Source of the DNA: Streptomyces sp. NBC_00459
Lineage (GTDB): Bacteria > Actinomycetota > Actinomycetes > Streptomycetales > Streptomycetaceae
Length of the DNA stretch: 64,000 bases
Direction: 5' to 3'
Assembly (NCBI RefSeq): GCF_036013955.1
Contig: NZ_CP107903.1
Coordinates: forward strand, 1,116,001-1,180,000
Below, piece by piece: positions 1-7,976 of this stretch (positions within the stretch are counted from its first letter, which is position 1; every line of letters starts with the position of its first letter). Both the position numbers and the translations under genes were made by a program. The notes beneath the pieces are model-generated. The model did not search any database and was not told the DNA's origin. It saw nothing but the letters and a program-made list of their open reading frames with translations.

Positions 1-1215
1 CACGGCGCACCCGACGGCCCCGGAGCCACCCCTGTACCGCCCGAACTGGCCAGACTGCTGCGCGACCAGTTGGAAGCCGTCGCCGACGAGGTGGAGGAGG
101 AGGTACGCAGGCAGGTCCCGGAGTACGCCGTCCGGTCGGCCGACGAAACGCATCGCGCACTCCTCAGATCGGGGGTCGTGCAGGCGCTCACCCTGTTCGT
201 CGACCACATCGCCGACCCGGGCGCCCGGGGAGACTCGATCACCGCGATCTACCACGAGCTGGGGCGCGGCGAGGCGGTGGAGGGCCACAGCCTCGAAACC
301 CTCCAGTCCGCGCTGCGGGTCGGAGGGTTGCACGCCTGGCGGCTGCTGGGCCGTACGACGGAGGAGCTCGGGCTGGACTCCGCTGTCATGGCCGGGCTGG
401 GCGAGCTGGCGTTCCGGACCGTGCACGAGGTCGCCGAGGCCGCGGCGGCGGGCTACGCGGAGGGGCAGCTGCGCAGCACGGACGAGCTGGAAAGGCGCCG
501 GGGTCGGCTGCTCGCCCTGTTGCTGGGCGAGCAGCCGACCCCGGAGGCGGTGCGGGACCTGGCTCACGGTGCCCGCTGGTCCGTGCCGCCCTATGTCGCG
601 GTCGTCGTCCTCGCCGCCTCGCCGGACCAGCGGGACGAGGAGCGGCCGTTGGCGGCTGCCGGGGCGCTGGTGGACATGGAGTCCCGGCCGCCACGGATGC
701 TGATGCCCGACCCGGACGGCTCGGGCGGCTTCGGCGGCCGGGCGTTCGCGCTCGCCCTGCGGGGGCGGCCGGCGGCGATCGGGCCGTCGGTCCCGCTCAC
801 CGAGGCCGCCCGGTCGCTGCGCTGGGCCACCCGGGCCCTCGGGTTGATGGGGCGCGGGATACTCCCCCGGCAGGGGGTGGTGCGCTGCGCCGACCATCTG
901 TCGATGCTGCTGCTGCACAGCGACGAACCCATGCTCGACCTGGTCCGGGTACGCGCTCTCGCTCCCCTCGACGCGGTCTCGGAGCAGCAGCGCGGCAGGC
1001 TCGCGGAGACACTGCTCGCGTGGCTGCTCAGCGGCAGCAACGTGCCCGATGTCGCCGCCCGGCTGCACATCCACCCGCAGACGGTCCGCTATCGCCTGCG
1101 CCAGCTGGAGAAGGTCTTCGGCGAGGCACTGCACGACCCCGACGGCCGCCTGGATCTGATCCTGGCACTCACGTCTGCACAAAAGAACGAGGAATTCCTG
1201 AATTCCCGTCCATAA
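1..1215 (+). CDS. PucR/CdaR-type transcriptional regulator, 5'-truncated by the window edge
   Basis: The frame is open from base 1, so the start lies outside the window; the TTG at 70 is only the first in-window start candidate. The C-terminal part (about 1005-1170) reads as a PucR-type helix-turn-helix: residues WLLSGSNVPDVAARLHIHPQ followed by TVRYRLRQLEKVFG. This is the HTH_30 signature of regulators that often control purine, sugar-diacid or redox genes. The middle is a poorly conserved GGDEF-like/PucR linker region. The gene ends 82 bases before a secreted cutinase on the same strand, but nothing shows that it regulates that gene. The target is unknown; the family call rests mainly on the HTH. 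Confidence 0.85.
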   Translation, partial: HGAPDGPGATPVPPELARLLRDQLEAVADEVEEEVRRQVPEYAVRSADETHRALLRSGVVQALTLFVDHIADPGARGDSITAIYHELGRGEAVEGHSLETLQSALRVGGLHAWRLLGRTTEELGLDSAVMAGLGELAFRTVHEVAEAAAAGYAEGQLRSTDELERRRGRLLALLLGEQPTPEAVRDLAHGARWSVPPYVAVVVLAASPDQRDEERPLAAAGALVDMESRPPRMLMPDPDGSGGFGGRAFALALRGRPAAIGPSVPLTEAARSLRWATRALGLMGRGILPRQGVVRCADHLSMLLLHSDEPMLDLVRVRALAPLDAVSEQQRGRLAETLLAWLLSGSNVPDVAARLHIHPQTVRYRLRQLEKVFGEALHDPDGRLDLILALTSAQKNEEFLNSRP

Positions 1216-1297
1216 CCTCCGGTGCGTCAACGCGAATACGTTCGGGACGTCCTTTCTCATAGGCGCTTGACCGCGCCCCACCCTCAAAGGATCCCCC

Positions 1298-1939
1298 ATG
1301 CGTATCCGCTTCTGTCTCGCCGCGCTCGCACTCGTCGGCGGGGCCGGACTGACCACCCTCTCGGCACCCGCCGCCACCGCCGCCGCCTGTACCGATATTG
1401 ACGTCGTCGCAGCTCGCGGCACGTTCGAGCCGGGCACGCTCGGCGCGATCGTCGGCGACCCGGTGTTTTCCGCGCTCCAACGGAAACTGACGGGCAAAAG
1501 CCTGTCCAGCTACAAGGTGAACTATCCAGCCGACCTTTCTCTCACGTCGGCCGCGCAGGGCAACTCGGATCTGGTGAACCACGTCAGGAGCCAGGCTTCC
1601 GAGTGCCCGAACCAGCGTTTCGTGCTCGTCGGCTATTCGCAGGGCGCGAACGTCGTCGACAACTCCATCGGAATCAGCAGTGCCGGTGCGGTGGTCGGCA
1701 GCCCGATCGTGGCCACCATTCCCGCCGCGCTGGAGGGGAGGGTCGCCGCGGTGCTGCTGTTCGGCAACCCGATCCGGGCCATCGGCAAGAGCGTCACCGG
1801 CACCTACCAGAGCCGCACCATCGACTTCTGCGCCAAGGGCGACCCCATCTGTGAGAACGGCGGGGGCGACGTGCTGGCCCACCTCGGCTACACCGCGAAC
1901 GCCGGCGCGGCGGCCGACTTCGCGGCGGGCAAGGTCTGA
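1298..1939 (+). CDS. Secreted cutinase-family esterase
   Basis: The 213-residue product starts with a Sec signal peptide (basic start, hydrophobic Ala/Leu core, AxA near residue 30). The mature part is an alpha/beta hydrolase of the cutinase family: GYSQG puts the nucleophile at Ser114, GDPIC gives Asp182 and LAHLGY gives His195. Four cysteines (31, 103, 178, 185) fit the two disulfides typical of cutinases. It would hydrolyse ester bonds of cutin or other lipid esters outside the cell. About 210 residues is normal for the family. The ATG at 1298 follows AAAGGATC. The gene ends in a strong hairpin shared with the convergent neighbour. The substrate cannot be fixed from sequence. Confidence 0.9.
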   Translation: MRIRFCLAALALVGGAGLTTLSAPAATAAACTDIDVVAARGTFEPGTLGAIVGDPVFSALQRKLTGKSLSSYKVNYPADLSLTSAAQGNSDLVNHVRSQASECPNQRFVLVGYSQGANVVDNSIGISSAGAVVGSPIVATIPAALEGRVAAVLLFGNPIRAIGKSVTGTYQSRTIDFCAKGDPICENGGGDVLAHLGYTANAGAAADFAAGKV

Positions 1940-1973
1940 GCCGACTGAGCCGACAGCCGTACGGGACACGGGA

Positions 1974-2005
1974 AAGGGCCCGGGAGGAAATCCTCCCGGG
2001 CCCTT
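1974..2005. terminator. Bidirectional hairpin terminator
   Basis: A perfect 15-base inverted repeat (AAGGGCCCGGGAGGA and its complement) with a two-base loop lies between the convergent cutinase and hydrolase genes. The flanking A and T bases suit termination in both directions. Confidence 0.85.
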
Positions 2006-2021
2006 CTTCCATGGGAGGAAG

Positions 2022-3755
2022 CTATTGGGGATCCCTGGCGAACTCCGTGAGGCTCGTGGAGACGGGTTCCGGACGGCCGTTGTTCTGCGTGGGTGCCGCC
2101 GTCAGCACGTCGAGGTGCTGATAGCCGTCGGCGACCACGGGATCGAGGTCGGTGGGGACGCGGCCCGCCAGCAGTCCGTCGCCCGCGAGGACGGTGAGCG
2201 TCGGGTCGGCCGTGAGCCCTTCCGGGTGCACGATGAGCCGCTTCACCTGCGGGGAGGTGGCCAGTTCGAGGTCGCTGATCAGCTTGGTCGGGAAGTACTG
2301 TTCGGTGAAGTCGAGCGGCTGCTCGGCGAGACTGCGGGCCAGTTCCTGGATGTCGGTGACCTCCTTGCCCGCGCCGGTGAACGGCGTCCCGTCCGCCGAC
2401 CGGTACCCGGGGTCGTCCGGATCGCCGACCCGGTCGTAGTTCCGCCAGGTGTAGAGCGGCCCGTGCGGCCGGTCCGGGATCGCCTTGTACGCGGTGCCGA
2501 ACAACCCCGGCTGCTCCTCGCCGCCGTTGGCGACGGGGAAGCTCTTGTCCACGATCGGCCCGCCGTCGAAGAACCCCACACTGCTCTGCAGGAACGCCAG
2601 CGGTACGGAGTTGTCGTCCAGCAGCGCGCCGAGGACCGTCTCGTTGGTGAGCCGGAAGTCCTTCACGGCCGGGGAGCCCGTGAGGAAGGCGGCGGCGTCC
2701 TTGGCGAACAGGAAGCGGTTCGTCGCCTCGATGTTGAGGTTGGCGGGCAGATAGGAGGGCAGGTCGGCCTCGCCGTCCGGGTCCTGTATCGCGCCGAGGC
2801 CGGCGATGGCCAGCAGGGTCATCGTCTCGGCGTTGAGCAGGACCGGCGCGGACAGTGAGCGCGGCAGCAGTCCGCTGTCGAGCCCGGCCTGCACGACGCC
2901 GTAACCGAGGCCGATGTCGGGCAGGTTGGTGTCGTCGGGGATGCTGCCGCTCAGGTCGGCCAGCGAGGTGGAGACGGTGGTGTCGAGGGCGAAGTAGCCC
3001 GCGCACTGGCGGTGTCCGGCGTCGGCGGTGGTGGCGGGGTTGCCGTCGAAGTCGGCGACCGCGAAGTACCCGGTGATCACGCCGCCCAGGGAGTGGCCAC
3101 CGCACAGCACCTTCCGCTCACGCACGCCCTGGTCGGGCAACTCGGCGGTGAGCAGGGTGTATTGGTCGCGGACGGTCTGCTCGATGCCGAGCTTCGCCAT
3201 CCACCCGAGCTTGTCGTTGCCGACGAACCCGGCGAACGTACGGCCCGCGACCTGCTTGCCCCGGTAGTAGTAGTCGACGGCCGCGTGCTGGTCGCCGGAG
3301 TCGATCCCGGTGTGGTCCTCCATGCAGTTGGACCGCCGGTCCAGGGCCCAGAACTCGATGTGCAGGCCCCGTTCGGCGGCACGCGCCACGGTGTTGCGGG
3401 CGACGCTGTCGAATGCACCGGCGCCTTCCAGGATGCCCGGCTGGGCGACGAGGATCCGGTCGGCGTCGGCCGACTTCGTGGGCCCTTCGGAGGAGCGGTA
3501 GCGCAGGTACGACAGCCAGTCGCACGCCGCCGGACGGGCCCCGAAGGACGCCGGCAGCGGTGCCTTCACCCGGACCACCGTCTCGGTCACCCCGGCGACC
3601 GCCGTGCTCGACGACGCCACGGTCGCCTCGGTGCGCGTGCTCTCGCCGTGCGCCTCCGGGGCCACCACGGTGAGCGTCCCGGTGGTGAGCAGCACCGCGA
3701 GCGCGGTACCGCTCACCCTCTTGGCGGACTTCCCTCTGCTGCGACTCGTATCCAT
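2022..3755 (-). CDS. Secreted alpha/beta hydrolase (lipase-like)
   Basis: The 577-residue product has an N-terminal signal (basic residues 4-13, hydrophobic 16-31, cleavage near AHG). The nucleophile elbow GGHSLGG is at residues 219-225 with Ser222, which indicates a lipase/esterase-type alpha/beta hydrolase. The protein is much longer than a minimal lipase. Large insertions after the elbow may form a lid or substrate-binding region, and I recognise no named subfamily there. The catalytic Asp and His were not assigned with confidence. It converges on the cutinase-like gene, so two secreted hydrolases lie tail to tail. The ATG at 3755 is chosen because the signal peptide starts there. Confidence 0.75.
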   Translation of the reverse strand: MDTSRSRGKSAKRVSGTALAVLLTTGTLTVVAPEAHGESTRTEATVASSSTAVAGVTETVVRVKAPLPASFGARPAACDWLSYLRYRSSEGPTKSADADRILVAQPGILEGAGAFDSVARNTVARAAERGLHIEFWALDRRSNCMEDHTGIDSGDQHAAVDYYYRGKQVAGRTFAGFVGNDKLGWMAKLGIEQTVRDQYTLLTAELPDQGVRERKVLCGGHSLGGVITGYFAVADFDGNPATTADAGHRQCAGYFALDTTVSTSLADLSGSIPDDTNLPDIGLGYGVVQAGLDSGLLPRSLSAPVLLNAETMTLLAIAGLGAIQDPDGEADLPSYLPANLNIEATNRFLFAKDAAAFLTGSPAVKDFRLTNETVLGALLDDNSVPLAFLQSSVGFFDGGPIVDKSFPVANGGEEQPGLFGTAYKAIPDRPHGPLYTWRNYDRVGDPDDPGYRSADGTPFTGAGKEVTDIQELARSLAEQPLDFTEQYFPTKLISDLELATSPQVKRLIVHPEGLTADPTLTVLAGDGLLAGRVPTDLDPVVADGYQHLDVLTAAPTQNNGRPEPVSTSLTEFARDPQ

Positions 3756-3862
3756 GGCGCGACCGTAGGACCGCGCGGACCACGCGATCAGGCGGTGCTC
3801 ACAAGAACGCAGCTCCCGGTGGTGCCTTTGTCATCAGGCACCAACCGGCCTTCTCCTCCTGC

Positions 3863-4477
3863 CTACAGCCCGTCGTTCTTCATTGCCGCGACGATCCGGA
3901 CGTGGCGGTCTGCGGCCGTGCCGGACCACTCACTCTCGTAGTTCAGGCCGTAGGGCCAGAAGTGGCCGCCGCCGGTGGACAGTTTGGCGCCGGAGCCGTC
4001 GAACTGCCTTACCAGTGCCGTGGCTTGCGAGCCGGTCCAGGTGCCGCTGCCGCCCAGCGAGGACCAGCCCGAGCTGGTGCCCACGCCTATGGTGTGGGCG
4101 ATCTCGTGCAGCGCGGTCCGCTCGGTCATGTAACTGCGGTTGCTGCCGAAGCGGATGGTCCCGTTGAGGCTGCCGTCGGCGGTGGGAACTCCGGGCTCGT
4201 AGCGGACGGTGATGGTCTTCCCGAGGTCGCTGAGGTTGTTGTAGCGGGACACGGCGGCGTTCATGGCCGCGGTGATGAGGTTGTATGCGCTCTGCTGGTC
4301 CGCAGTCGGGTTGCTCGCGCGGACCAGGGACCAGGTGATGGTGGCCGCCGCGGCCCGTTCCCCGGCCGCCGGGGCGGTCTGCGGGGCTGCTTGTGCGATG
4401 CCGGGTCCTGCCAGCATCGCGGCTGCCAGGGCGGCCACGACCGCCTTATTTCGCCAAGGGGCTCGCTGTGAACTCAT
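3863..4477 (-). CDS. Small secreted HEXXH protein, putative metallopeptidase
   Basis: The 204-residue product has a signal peptide (hydrophobic 11-30, IAQA-A). The centre reads TALHEIAHTIGVG, with a zinc-binding-type HEXXH at His124-Glu125-His128 and the HExxHxxG turn of metzincin-like enzymes. The usual third His is absent (Thr there), so the third ligand would come from elsewhere, possibly the later GGHFWPYG. I know this domain only as a module in Streptomyces secreted lectin-containing proteins; its activity is unproven. It is divergent from the GH30 galactanase gene, and a palindrome of the LacI type lies just downstream of its predicted promoter. That context suggests a role in attacking the protein part of a plant glycoprotein, which is inference. 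Confidence 0.65.
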   Translation of the reverse strand: MSSQRAPWRNKAVVAALAAAMLAGPGIAQAAPQTAPAAGERAAAATITWSLVRASNPTADQQSAYNLITAAMNAAVSRYNNLSDLGKTITVRYEPGVPTADGSLNGTIRFGSNRSYMTERTALHEIAHTIGVGTSSGWSSLGGSGTWTGSQATALVRQFDGSGAKLSTGGGHFWPYGLNYESEWSGTAADRHVRIVAAMKNDGL

Positions 4478-4529
4478 GGGGGCTCCTGTGGGGGGGATGA
4501 GCCGTCGCGTTGGGGGACGACGGCGTCCT

Positions 4530-4541
4530 GAAAGCGCTTTC
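4530..4541. promoter_or_regulatory. Palindromic LacI-type operator candidate
   Basis: GAAAGCGCTTTC is a perfect 12-base palindrome with a central CG, typical of LacI-family operators. It falls about 7-18 bases after the predicted start of transcription of the leftward HEXXH gene, a repressing position. It is far upstream of the rightward GH30 gene. Related but imperfect sites occur at 15469 and 16756 beside the other module A promoters. Confidence 0.65.
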
Positions 4542-4554
4542 CCAGGTTGCCCGG

Positions 4555-4583
4555 AGGCTAGCCAGATGTTTCGAGCACGTCAA
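4555..4583 (-). promoter_or_regulatory. Predicted promoter of the HEXXH gene
   Basis: On the minus strand TTGACG (4583-4578), a 17-base spacer and TAGCCT (4560-4555) fit a vegetative sigma-70-type promoter. It is located from sequence only. Confidence 0.5.
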
Positions 4584-4629
4584 CGAAGTGCACCAAGTCC
4601 CTCCATCACAACGGACCTTGCACACCATC

Positions 4630-4658
4630 TTGACGTGTTCATTTTTGTCATCAAGCAT
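4630..4658 (+). promoter_or_regulatory. Predicted promoter of the first GH30 gene
   Basis: TTGACG (4630-4635), 17 bases, then AAGCAT (4653-4658) lies about 60 bases before the GTG start. The -10 is weak. The surrounding stretch (4615-4660) is unusually AT-rich for this window. Confidence 0.35.
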
Positions 4659-4719
4659 GCCGTCAGCTCGATTCCTTCTGTTCGGTTCTGTTCGCCTCCT
4701 TGTTGTGGAAGGGAGTGCC

Positions 4720-7700
4720 GTGTCCTCTCGGCACCGCCATCGCTTCGCCCGGGCCCTGGCCCCGACGGTCCCCCTGGTACTCGGCGCGGGCCTCCTGGTC
4801 CCACAGCCCGCGGCGAGCGCGGAAGCGGCGGCGGCGACGAGCACCGTCACCGTGCGGATCGATCCGTCGTACCAGCAGCAGGAGTTCGAGGGCTGGGGAA
4901 CGAGTCTCGTCTGGTTCGCCAACGCGACGGGCGGCTATCCGGAGCCCGTCCGAAGACGGCTGGTGGACATGCTGTTCGGCAAGGACGGGCTCGATCTCAA
5001 CATCGCGCGCTACAACATCGGCGGCGGCAACGCCCCGGGCGTCCGCACCGACTACATGAAGGCCGGCGCGACCATGGAGGGCTTCTGGAAGGCCCCCGCG
5101 GGCACCACCCAGAAGGACATGGACTGGTGGAACCCGAACGACCCGGACGACTGGAACTGGGACGCCGACGCGAACCAGCGCTGGTGGGTGGACCAGATCA
5201 AGGACAAGGTGACCACCTGGGAGGCGTTCAGCAACTCGCCGCCCTGGTTCCAGACGGTCAGCGGGTACGTCTCCGGGGGCTTCGACTCGAACGCGGACCA
5301 GATCCGCGCCGACCGTGTCGACGAGTTCGCCGCCTATCTGGTGCGGGTGACCGAGGAGATGGAGAAGCGGCACGGCATCAAGTTCGACACCATCGATCCG
5401 CTGAACGAGCCCAACACCAACTACTGGGGTACCCAGTTGGGCGCGAACGGTCAGCCCACGGGCGGCCGTCAGGAAGGCGCTCACGCCGGGCCGGCGCTCC
5501 AGCAGAAGGTCATCCTGGCCCTCGACAAGGCACTTGCCGGAGCGAGGACCGACGCCGCGATCTCGGCGATGGACGAGACCAACCCGAGCATCTTCACCCA
5601 GAACTGGAACGCGTACGGCGCCGAGGCCCGGGCCGCCGTCGACCAGCTCAACGTGCACACCTACGGCACCGGAATGCGCACCAGCGCCCGGGACATCGCC
5701 AAGGGCGCCGACCGGAAGCTGTGGATGAGCGAGGTCGAGGGCACCTGGGGTACCGGGTCCGACTTCACGAGCATGGAACCGGGGCTCGGCATCGCCACCC
5801 GGATGGTCGACGACATGCGTGAACTGGAGCCCTCCGCCTGGGTGTTCTGGCAGCCGATCGAGGACTCGATCCCGCAGGCGGCGGCCGGCAAGAACTGGGG
5901 CAGCATCCACGTCCCGTTCAACTGCACCGCGACGGACACTCTGGAGACCTGCCCGATCAAGGCCAACTCCAAGTTCCACACCATCCGCAACTTCACGCAC
6001 TACATCCGCCCCGGCGACCACTTCGTGAAGACCGACGACGCGTCCACCGTCGCCGCCGTGAAGGCGTCCGGCCGTGCGGCGACGGCGGTGCACGTGAACA
6101 GCGGCACGTCCGCGCGTTCCGTGACCCTCGATCTCTCGCGCTTCGGCAAGGTCTCGCGGAAGGCGTCCGTGACACCCGTGGTGACGAGCGCCGACGGCGC
6201 GCTCGTACGGGGCACTCCGGTGCGGGTGACCGACCGGTCGGCGACGCTCACCGTCCCGGCGAAGTCGGTCACGACCTTCCTGGTCACGGGTGTCAGCGGA
6301 GTGGCGAAGGACGCCGCCCTGGTCCAGCCCGGGCACGTCTACCGGCTCCAGGGCTCCCAGAGCGGCAAGTCGCTGGCTCCCTCGGACGACGGCACCGGTG
6401 TCGTCATCCGCACGACCGATGCCACCAACCCCCAACAGCTCTGGTCCGTACGCCAGTTGACGCCCGGCACCGAGAACCGCGAACGCTACGCCCTCACCAG
6501 CGCCACCAACGGCAAGCGGCTCGCCGTGCGTGACAACGTGGCCGTACTGGAGAACCCGGACCCGGCTGCCGGTGAGCCCGACAGCGGCGCCCAGTGGATC
6601 CTGTCGACCACCGGAGACGGCACCTGGACGTTCGTCAACGCCGCCACCGGCCGCCTGCTCGACGTCACCGGTCAGTCCTCGACGGACGGCGCGAAGGTGT
6701 CGACGTACACACCGACCTCGGCGTCGAACCAGCGCTGGTCGGTGCCCGACGAGACGGTGCTGCGCACGGAGCCCGCGACGACGTTCACGGTCCCCGGGCT
6801 GCGGCCCGAGCTGCCGACAACGGTGACGCCGGTGTTCCGGGACGGTGCCAGGGGCGCCCTCCCCGTCGTGTGGGACCTGCCGTCGGACCGGGCCTGGCGC
6901 AAGCCCGGGACCGTGCGGGTCCAGGGTGAGGCGACCGACGCGCTCGGGCGCACGATCCCCGCGAAGGCTGTCGTCACCGTCGACACGATCGCCTCGACCC
7001 TGCCCGGCCGCGCCAAGACGTACGTGGGCGGGCACCCGGAGCTGCCGGCCACGGTCGTCGGCGTCGGTGCGCATGGCGGCCGGACCGACCTTCCGGTCAC
7101 CTGGGATCCGGCGCCCGAGGGGGCGTACGACGCGACCGGGGCCGTCACCCTGCACGGCGTCGCCCGGATCGTCGGCGGCACCACGGCCGACGCGACCGTC
7201 CGAGTCCAGGTCACCGCACCGGTGACGGCGAACATCGCGCCCGACCCGGACGTCTCCGTCGCCGCCACGTTCACCGAGAGCGGGTACTCCGCGGAGAAGC
7301 TGCGCAACGGCGACCTGACCGAGAAGGCATGGTCGAACTGGAAGTCGGGGAACACCAAGAACCCCTCCGACACCATCACGTACACGCTGCCGAAGGCCCG
7401 CGACCTGAGCAGGGTCGTCGCGCACTTCTACCGGGACGGGTCCAGCGCGTCCTTCCCGCAGAGCCTCAAGGTGCAGGTGCGGGCGCCCGGCAGCGACACA
7501 TGGACCGACGCGAGCGCCGCCGTCCCGGTCGGGACCGAGGGCACGCCGGTGATCGACGTACCGCTGACGGCGGGGCCCGCGGCCGGGGTGCGGGTGGTCA
7601 TGACGGCACGTCAGGGCGGTTACCTCACCATGAGCGAGCTTGAGGTCTACGCCAAGTCGCCCGGCGTCTCCTCGGACTCGGCAGCCGCGTCGATCGAGGT

Positions 7701-7923
7701 GGCCGGCGTGCCGGTCGCGTCCTTCGACCCGGGGACGACCGACTACCGGGTCAGGACCGGCGATCCGGCGCGGGCCGAGGTCACGGCGACGGCTCGCGAC
7801 CCCTATGCGGACGTCACCGTCGAGAAGGTCCACGAGCACGGCCGGACACAGGCCGTCGTCACGGTGACCGGTGAGGACGGGACGCGGACGACGACGTACC
7901 GGATCGCACTCGTACGGCGCTGA
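4720..7923 (+). CDS. GH30 endo-beta-1,6-galactanase-like enzyme with lectin, Ig-like and discoidin modules
   Basis: The GTG at 4720 is chosen over upstream starts because GGAAGGGA lies just before it and a signal peptide follows at once; this gives 1067 residues. The GH30 domain covers about residues 40-520. It has the acid/base in NEPNTNYW (Glu230) and the nucleophile in MSEVEG (Glu338). The closest remembered relatives are Streptomyces GH30 subfamily 5 endo-beta-1,6-galactanases, which cut the side chains of arabinogalactan proteins. Next come a ricin-B-like beta-trefoil (about 530-690), two Big_4-type Ig-like repeats (about 690-835), a discoidin/CBM32-like domain (about 840-985) and a small C-terminal beta-domain. 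It is secreted. A second GH30 at 30736 lacks the last modules. Confidence 0.87.
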   Translation: MSSRHRHRFARALAPTVPLVLGAGLLVPQPAASAEAAAATSTVTVRIDPSYQQQEFEGWGTSLVWFANATGGYPEPVRRRLVDMLFGKDGLDLNIARYNIGGGNAPGVRTDYMKAGATMEGFWKAPAGTTQKDMDWWNPNDPDDWNWDADANQRWWVDQIKDKVTTWEAFSNSPPWFQTVSGYVSGGFDSNADQIRADRVDEFAAYLVRVTEEMEKRHGIKFDTIDPLNEPNTNYWGTQLGANGQPTGGRQEGAHAGPALQQKVILALDKALAGARTDAAISAMDETNPSIFTQNWNAYGAEARAAVDQLNVHTYGTGMRTSARDIAKGADRKLWMSEVEGTWGTGSDFTSMEPGLGIATRMVDDMRELEPSAWVFWQPIEDSIPQAAAGKNWGSIHVPFNCTATDTLETCPIKANSKFHTIRNFTHYIRPGDHFVKTDDASTVAAVKASGRAATAVHVNSGTSARSVTLDLSRFGKVSRKASVTPVVTSADGALVRGTPVRVTDRSATLTVPAKSVTTFLVTGVSGVAKDAALVQPGHVYRLQGSQSGKSLAPSDDGTGVVIRTTDATNPQQLWSVRQLTPGTENRERYALTSATNGKRLAVRDNVAVLENPDPAAGEPDSGAQWILSTTGDGTWTFVNAATGRLLDVTGQSSTDGAKVSTYTPTSASNQRWSVPDETVLRTEPATTFTVPGLRPELPTTVTPVFRDGARGALPVVWDLPSDRAWRKPGTVRVQGEATDALGRTIPAKAVVTVDTIASTLPGRAKTYVGGHPELPATVVGVGAHGGRTDLPVTWDPAPEGAYDATGAVTLHGVARIVGGTTADATVRVQVTAPVTANIAPDPDVSVAATFTESGYSAEKLRNGDLTEKAWSNWKSGNTKNPSDTITYTLPKARDLSRVVAHFYRDGSSASFPQSLKVQVRAPGSDTWTDASAAVPVGTEGTPVIDVPLTAGPAAGVRVVMTARQGGYLTMSELEVYAKSPGVSSDSAAASIEVAGVPVASFDPGTTDYRVRTGDPARAEVTATARDPYADVTVEKVHEHGRTQAVVTVTGEDGTRTTTYRIALVRR

Positions 7924-7932
7924 CGGCACGCT

Positions 7933-7973
7933 CCGGAGGGAGGGGAACCGCTGCCCGGTTCCCCTCCCTCCGG
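7933..7973. terminator. Strong bidirectional hairpin terminator
   Basis: A perfect 18-base inverted repeat (7933-7950 with 7956-7973) and a five-base loop fill the short space between the convergent GH30 gene and the GH127-type gene. It ends four bases from the latter's stop codon. Confidence 0.9.
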
Positions 7974-7976
7974 CCG

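Noticed and set aside
4663..7929. A 1088-codon open frame on the minus strand over the first GH30 gene
   Set aside because: It is a shadow of the GH30 coding frame with no ribosome site, domain or neighbour logic.
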